DNA from: Antedon bifida | Lineage: Eukaryota > Echinodermata > Crinoidea > Comatulida > Antedonidae | NCBI GenBank assembly: GCA_963402885.1 | Contig: OY727097.1 | Location: 10,478,001 to 10,542,000 of the forward strand | Direction: 5' to 3' | Length of the DNA: 64,000 bases | Part shown: in pieces, positions 58,353 through 64,000 of the stretch | Layout of the letters: every line of letters begins with the position of its first letter | Numbering within the stretch: position 1 is the stretch's first letter | Program-made: the position numbers and the translations under genes | The notes under the pieces: model-generated | Told to the model about the DNA's origin: nothing | The model's database searches: none | What the model saw: only the letters and a program-made list of their open reading frames with translations

Positions 58353-58439
58353 GTCTCCGTGGCGCAATGGATAGCGCGCTGGACTTCTATTTGTTCAGAC
58401 GACATTCAAAGGTTGTGGGTTCGAGTCCCACCGGAGATG
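58353..58439 (+). tRNA. tRNA-Arg(UCU) copy 22, 14-nt intron
   Basis: Last copy. The anticodon stem starts CTGGA and not TTGGA, giving a C27-A43 mismatch. The spacer then decays into unique DNA. Confidence 0.85.
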
Positions 58440-60533
58440 TATACTTTTTAAAATTCCTGCCTAAGAATTGGCCTAATTATTAATTACTTGTTTCATGCTA
58501 CAAGACATTAAATTTACTTTGTTTGACTTTTTTTTAACAGAAAGTCTTAAACACCGGTAGTCGTTGAAACGCTGTTCTATGCCGACGACAGTGATGCATT
58601 TTAGAGTTTATTAACTTTATAAATTTTGTTTAAATTATTTGAGCTTTTGTGTTATACTATCAACAATACTGTAGTCAATATTAGGCCTTTTTTAAACATT
58701 TTACATCATACCTTTTGCTTACAACTTCCCTACGTACTGTCCTCATAGTCTAGTTGCTTTGTCCAGTATTCGATCATTGTAAGATAGCCAGATTGAGGCA
58801 ATATTTTGTACAAAATGATCAACTTCGAATGTTATTATATAATGAAAATGGGATTAATACTTGGATTAAAATCAGCATGTGCGCAACTGCGTCCCATCGT
58901 GCGTACACTTCACATCGACCAATCATAGGCAAGCATTTGCATTTTACTGCTGTGCCGCTTCGTTTTGAATTTTATGATTTAAGCTTGCGTAAAATGCGAA
59001 AGTTCAGCCACAAAACGATGTGCGGATTATGATTATAATTATGATTAATAAGTACTGTTGTCTTGTCTCCTCCTTCTTCGTTTCTCCCCTCTGAAACCAT
59101 TCTCCCGGGACGTCCAGAAAACTTCGGAAAAGCAAATTTTATTATATCATCATCTTGTATAGCGGGATGGACATGACAGTGTTTTACTGGCAATTATTTA
59201 GCATTGTTGTAGGGATTATTTTGAATTATTATACCATACAGATTTTGATTTAAGGATTAAACAGTTTCATCAAGTTATTAAACAACCAAATGTCAAATTG
59301 GTTTATAAAAAAACAGGTTGATGTAGTGCCATTGTATACCGGACTCGGCGCATTAAAATAAAGTGTGTGTGTGTCAAGTTAAGATTACTTCGTAAAGAAA
59401 AACACAATTAAGACCAGGTTTGTACCACGTGCGTAGGGCAAGTTCGTGTACAAATACTTTATCCATCGTTTGTCTAAATTCATGTAGAGACAGTGATTCA
59501 AAGTTGATTCACCGGCCATTCTGGATTTCCTCGTGGAAAAAAGTTCTTCACGGTAGAAGTACAAACATATTAATTTTTTCAATGGGTAAACCATAGGCCT
59601 AGACCCAAATGTACTAGTTTTTAACTAATTCATGTAGGCCTAGAACAGGTTTCGTACCGTACCGTACCGGACGTTGTCTAGCCGGTTGAGTTACCTTAAT
59701 AAGACAAAGATGGAATGAACCAACATTTCGGAATATAATCAAGCTAATTTCTGCAATAAATTAATTTTCTATCTGTCGTTGAGGTGTTAATTCAGACTGT
59801 CCAGTCGAATTAAAATAGAAGAAAATCAAATTTAATAGCTTATCACAATTACCATACGGATTTTAAAAGTGTCAACGGCATTGTTTTATGTCTCCGCTTA
59901 ACCAGGGATTGACAACTGAATTTTTCAATTTATAGTATAGTTTATCTTAGGTATAAATTCTTATGATATACAGCATTGATTTATATCATTTTACCAGTAA
60001 TATATCAAAGAATCACAGTTGATTAAAACTCATTTGGGTGGCATGTTTACAGTTGAAATAGTATATATTCCAATCAATTAAATTGAATAGCTGTTTATGT
60101 AATTATGGTGCTAATTATAAGATTTGGATGTTTTATGTTAATTTATTGTAATAAATGTGATTATCTTCAATTTAACTTGTGTTTCTTTCAACTCTAGAGG
60201 GAATGTACTGGGGAGTACTAAACCCGCCCATAATTTCCCACCAAAAGAAGAGAGCAATTTAGTATAGGATATTCTTCTTCCAGAAATCAACCCAAAACAT
60301 ATGACCCTGACAACTTCGTTGGCGGAGGCAATAACTAAAATTAACGGAAGTACTCGGAGGTAATCGGAAATAATCGGAATTAGTGAATAAATGGTCGCAA
60401 TTCGGCAATGCTGTTTGTTCATTGATGTGTAGAACACGTGTTTTCACTGAAAATTAACATTAACATAATTATTAGCCTTAAAATAATTTGTCTCGAATAA
60501 AAAAAGTTAAACCAACAGCATAACATAAACATT
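58440..60533. other. Non-coding, unassigned
   Basis: The first about 60 bases are the tail of the last tRNA spacer. After that no gene or known repeat was recognised. Overlapping short frames at about 58750-59190 have no family resemblance. Confidence 0.5.
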
Positions 60534-60622
60534 CATCTCCGGTGGGACTTGAACCCACAACCTTTGAATATCGTCTGTGCAATAGAAATGGCAACGCGCT
60601 ATACATTGCGCCACAGAGAAAC
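60534..60622 (-). pseudogene. tRNA-Arg(UCU) relic 1, inverted
   Basis: The reverse strand reads GGCGCAATGTATAGCGCGTTG, a disrupted anticodon arm (CCATTTCTATTGCACAG), then an almost perfect 3' half (TTCAAAGGTTGTGGGTTCAA, CACCGGAGATG). The anticodon stem is broken by substitutions and an insertion. Confidence 0.85.
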
Positions 60623-60688
60623 TGTAAGCCTAACAATAATTTGACTAAAATAAAAATAAAGTTAAACCAACAGCAAAACAAAAAAATA

Positions 60689-60762
60689 CATCTCTGGTGG
60701 GACTTGAACCCACAACCTTTGAATTTCGTCTTCTGTAGAATAGAAGTCCAATGCGAAACCAT
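60689..60762 (-). pseudogene. tRNA-Arg(UCU) relic 2, inverted, 5' truncated
   Basis: The reverse strand keeps TTGGACTTCTATTC and the T-arm and acceptor 3' half, but the D-arm and acceptor 5' half are replaced. It shares its 3' flank (GTTAAACCAACAGCA in plus orientation) with relic 1, about 155 bp away, so the two arose as a small tandem pair. Confidence 0.8.
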
Positions 60763-62073
60763 GTTTATAGGTCCATGAACATACGCACAACAAAAGCATA
60801 ACATAAAATACATCTTCTGTCCAAGTCATCCGTAGGGAGATACTGTAGCACCTAAAGTTCTTAAAATTGTTCAGATGTCCTAGTGGCAAACAAGCCTTAG
60901 TAATAGTAGCTAGATGATACAGTATTGGCGATGTCCAAACCAGCTTAATTAACAAGGAAGAAGCCCTAAGCTAGCAGACTGTTTTGGGAGTTGGCGTTCC
61001 ATAGGACATAACACTTCCCGTTCTATAATTTTTAAGATTGAATGTATCACGGTTGGTTTGTGACTCCTTTAATAAGAGAAGATTATACAAGTGTGAGTCG
61101 GATCGTTATTGAATTACAGTCATCATTATTAATATTCCGCGTGTCATGATTTAAAAAATTACATGACCTGTATAAAGTGTTTTTCTATAAATGACAAGGT
61201 ATTACGAATTATTAGAACATATAACCATAATTCCAAGATATAACCTACAATTACTAAAACCCAGGCTCAGATCTGTTTTATTGGTCCGTTTTAATCTGAT
61301 TTTATTCGTTATTGTCGGGTTACCCACAATGTGTGTAGGCAATAATGTGTTCCATAAGCCCTACACTTTTTTAATACTTTTTTTCACACAAAGTGTGTCA
61401 TCAATTTGATTTGTCTAAGTTTTCCAATGAAATGTGTAAGTTTGTATTTAGTTTTCGAATCTTAAGCTCACCTGAGATTAAAATTTATTCTTACAGGTGA
61501 CGAAAATCGAAGATAGGCCACATGCATGCGTCAATGGTGTTGCTGAGAAACAATAAGATGTTGACGCTTGCTGAATCTATTTATCTTGGGCCAGACATAT
61601 AATGATTAATCAGATAAATACCAATGATTTCTTTCCAATACCGGTACCAAAACAGAGGCCCAAAAAAAAATAGTTAAAAAAGTAACGGTATCTTGCAATA
61701 TGAAATGTAGTTTAGTTTAGTTAATATATACAGTTACGATAATAAGTATACAGTTAATATAGAATTTATACGGCGCCGTGTGGACGTAGTTTTATCATTT
61801 ACCCGGTTTAATAGTAATTGCAACATTGCACTATAGGCCTATTTTGAATTTTTATTTTATTTTAAAATTATTATTTACGCTGTTGATTGAATGAAATAAA
61901 AATAATAATTATTAAATGATAGAAATGATGTATGAACCCATACTATTTGGAACCACGTGGTTATTATGTATTTCGATAAAGGCAATGTGATGACATCATG
62001 TGACAGGGACGCCGACGATGTGATGCAATAAGGAGACGATGACATTCATAATGTTGATTACATTCACAATAAT
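60763..62073. other. Non-coding, unassigned
   Basis: No gene recognised. Confidence 0.5.
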
Positions 62074-62404
62074 AATGATGATAATGATGATGATGATGAT
62101 AATGATGATGATAATGATGATGATAATGTTGATAATGATAATGATGATGATGATAATGATGATGATAATGATGATGATAATGATAATGATGATAATAAAG
62201 ATGATGATAATGATGATGATAATGATGATGATAATGATGATGATAATGATGATGATGATAATGATAATGATGATAATTATGATGATGATGGTAATGATGA
62301 TGATAATGATGATGATAATGATGATGATAAGGATGATGATAATGATGATGATGATAGTGATGATGATGATGATGATGATGATAATAATGATAATAATAAT
62401 AATA
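62074..62404. repeat. (GAT)n/(GATAAT)n microsatellite, about 330 bp
   Basis: Mixed GAT and AAT triplets, frequently in the pattern GATGATAAT. The long His/Tyr-, Ile- and Met-rich open frames here are artefacts of the triplet repeat. Confidence 0.97.
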
Positions 62405-62565
62405 TTTATTTCCACAAATAATAAAGCAAAATACAGAGTAGCATAATACTGTAAATATACAACTGATAATGAACATAAATAATATAATGCAAGAAAAGAA
62501 GTTGGTAAGTGGAAAAGGGACGCCACAGCAAGCAAGCTTTAATTTGGGCGCCCCTCTCATAATAA
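62380..62565 (-). mobile_element. Probable minus-strand retroposon 3' tail next to the microsatellite
   Basis: (AAT)n runs into ATATTTATTTCCACAAATAA, then GGAAAAGGGACGCCACAGCA and TTTGGGCGCCCCTC. After it, AATAATAATAATGATGAC resumes at about 62560. A triplet tail followed by a TTTATT segment matches the layout at 1482 and 47750. The microsatellite probably grew from the retroposon's own tail. Confidence 0.4.
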
Positions 62566-62673
62566 TAATAATGATGACATTGACGATGATAGGGAAGATG
62601 ATAACTTTCAATTACTAGAAAAACGAATTTAAAATAGTTCGCTAATAATCAAGTAACAAATTGTAGCTAACAT

Positions 62674-62714
62674 ATATCATGGACTGAATAATTCTATTCT
62701 TTAGTCCATGATAT
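62674..62714. repeat. Inverted repeat, 12-bp arms
   Basis: ATATCATGGACT ... AGTCCATGATAT with a 17-base loop. No element ends or target duplication were seen. Confidence 0.85.
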
Positions 62715-64000
62715 AAAAAATTTAACTTGTACTGTGTCACCAAGATTCGTGTATCCCTATCTTCTGATGTAAAATGAATGAATGGATAGCGCATAAAATA
62801 TCTCCATGTTCTCAACATCGAAAAGAGAATTACTGTAGCCCTTAATGGTAGATGTGATGGACGATCTACCGACCCTATTTTCTCGTTATCCACATTGATA
62901 ATAGTTAGTTAAGGTATGCCTACTACAAATCATCCTTATCGTTTAGTTAGAAGACGCAATGTCATTGATCACAACATATCAATGCACTTTTAAGTTTATT
63001 CAATCAATCAAACTGACATTGTGCCGGAAATTCAAATTATGCATGATATGAAATTAAATTTAATCATTTAAAATTCAAACTAGTTTTCATAAACACACCT
63101 TAAGTATACGAACGTTAGGTTCCTAGAAATTCAATAATAAAAGCAATTGAAGCGCCAAAATATCATAATATTGGTTTCTCATTTTTTGTCTGACTGTAAC
63201 CTACTTTTAGGCATAACTGTTCTGCGTTTTGTTCTTTTTCGAAACAAAGTTGTATGATACATTCTTTAAGTTGTATTACCCGTTAACATCAGCGCATGCG
63301 CAGTAGAATAATCATTATATGCCCTAAACGTTTCTGCTTTAAAAACACACTGTTTTACTTTATCGTTTTGTTAACTTTTTGCTTATTTTATTTGTATATC
63401 CATTTAGATGCAACTTTTATGCTCAATTTGAATCAAAATACTCAATTCAAAATGCTCAGAAGATTTCAGAGTGCGCAAAGTATTTTTCAGTATTAGGCCT
63501 ATTTGTTAAAACCAATAATAATCTTACTTATAATTTCTGGGCTTACATTGATAAATAATGGAAGTAATTATTAATAACTAACATAATATAATGTTATAAA
63601 TATAAAATAAAAACGATTTAGACCTACCTAGGCCAATGTTTTTAATAAAGAGATACGATAAACTTCAGATTGCGCAAATGGTTCACATTGCGCATAACAC
63701 TGATCTCCTGAGCATTGTCATTTTCCCAGTAACTAGGCTTATAAGCCTACATTTAGAAATATATACTATACCAATTTCAGGCATATTTCGAGTTTCTATG
63801 AACATTTATTTAAAAAATATATATTATAATATTAAACCTGAAAATACTCTTGAATGTGTGAGCATGGCTAAACAAGTTAGCTAATTTATTTCTCCGTGGT
63901 GTGAGTGAACATTGGCAAGCCGTGTTTCTAGTAAATCCACAACTAAAACGTACAATCTAAAACATAATGCAAAACGGAAATATATTAAACGTACGTCCCT
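62715..64000. other. Non-coding, unassigned
   Basis: No gene recognised. An open minus frame at 62642-62893 (FSMLRTWRYFMRYPFIHF) has no known family. A GCGCATGCGC palindrome lies at 63292. Confidence 0.45.
63292..63301. promoter_or_regulatory. NRF-1-like palindrome GCGCATGCGC
   Basis: GCGCATGCGC, with A following, fits the animal NRF-1 consensus and is rare in DNA this AT-rich. It could belong to a promoter, but no adjacent first exon was identified. Confidence 0.3.

Larger units (their letters stand above)
54097..58439 (+). repeat. Tandem tRNA-Arg(UCU) array, 22 units of about 190-210 bp
   Basis: Each unit is a tRNA-Arg(UCU) gene of 86-87 bp plus a conserved AT-rich spacer holding TGCTAAAAAACAATTAATGA and the 5' flank CGTGTAGTT directly before the gene. 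A T-run of at least five follows each gene within about 10 bases. All copies share one orientation. Confidence 0.95.

Noticed and set aside
54097..58439. Regularly spaced direct repeats suggestive of a CRISPR-like array
   Set aside because: The repeats are 86-87-bp tRNA genes with conserved spacers and the context is animal; there are no unique spacers and no cas genes.
60478..60955. Overlapping minus-strand open frames of about 100 codons
   Set aside because: They cover the two tRNA-Arg relics and flanks; their internal similarity is the duplicated relic, not a protein repeat.
61964..62611. Long open frames rich in His/Tyr, Ile or Met
   Set aside because: They are read-through of a GAT/AAT triplet microsatellite in three frames.

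Overview
The window is AT-rich nuclear DNA from an animal, most likely a marine invertebrate. Evidence: GT-AG introns in a mitochondrial-type acyl-CoA synthetase gene, intron-bearing tRNA-Ile(UAU) and tRNA-Arg(UCU) genes with Pol III T-run terminators, a BEL/Pao LTR retrotransposon, a Penelope-like GIY-YIG remnant, TA-flanked MITEs and many microsatellites. The word AGGCCT (often TAGGCCTA) recurs unusually often; I associate that with echinoderm-type genomes, but this is an impression, not a test.

Layout. (1) 1-6.5 kb: eight exons of a minus-strand acyl-CoA synthetase (ACSF2-like), both ends missing. Splice phases match at every junction and the AMP-binding signature is intact across an intron. 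Its introns carry a cysteine-rich gene fragment, a dispersed element with a tetranucleotide core, a retroposon tail and a Penelope-type remnant. (2) 6.5-16.6 kb: a 51-bp minisatellite, a Tc1/mariner-type MITE whose empty site is visible in a paralogous repeat 8 kb away, two tRNA-like relics, and a decayed BEL/Pao element with 5-bp target duplication ACTTT, a beheaded 5' LTR and a mutated RT active site. (3) 20.2-21.4 kb: three intact tRNA-Ile(UAU) genes and two broken copies. (4) 21.5-53.9 kb: about 32 kb with no recognisable gene and little recognisable transposon sequence, but with islands of balanced composition that could be conserved regulatory elements. (5) 53.9-58.4 kb: a tandem array of 22 tRNA-Arg(UCU) copies (19 intact, 3 with one shared deletion) plus a decayed leading copy. 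Eighteen of them form three exact 1,211-bp higher-order repeats. (6) 58.4-64 kb: no confident gene, two inverted tRNA-Arg relics, and a long GAT/AAT microsatellite abutting a retroposon tail.

The most striking structures are the tRNA-Arg higher-order array and the acyl-CoA synthetase gene, whose short exons no long open reading frame would reveal. No bacterial-style defence system or CRISPR is present, and I found no wholly new protein system. Coordinates were counted by eye; splice sites, family names and identities need alignment to confirm.
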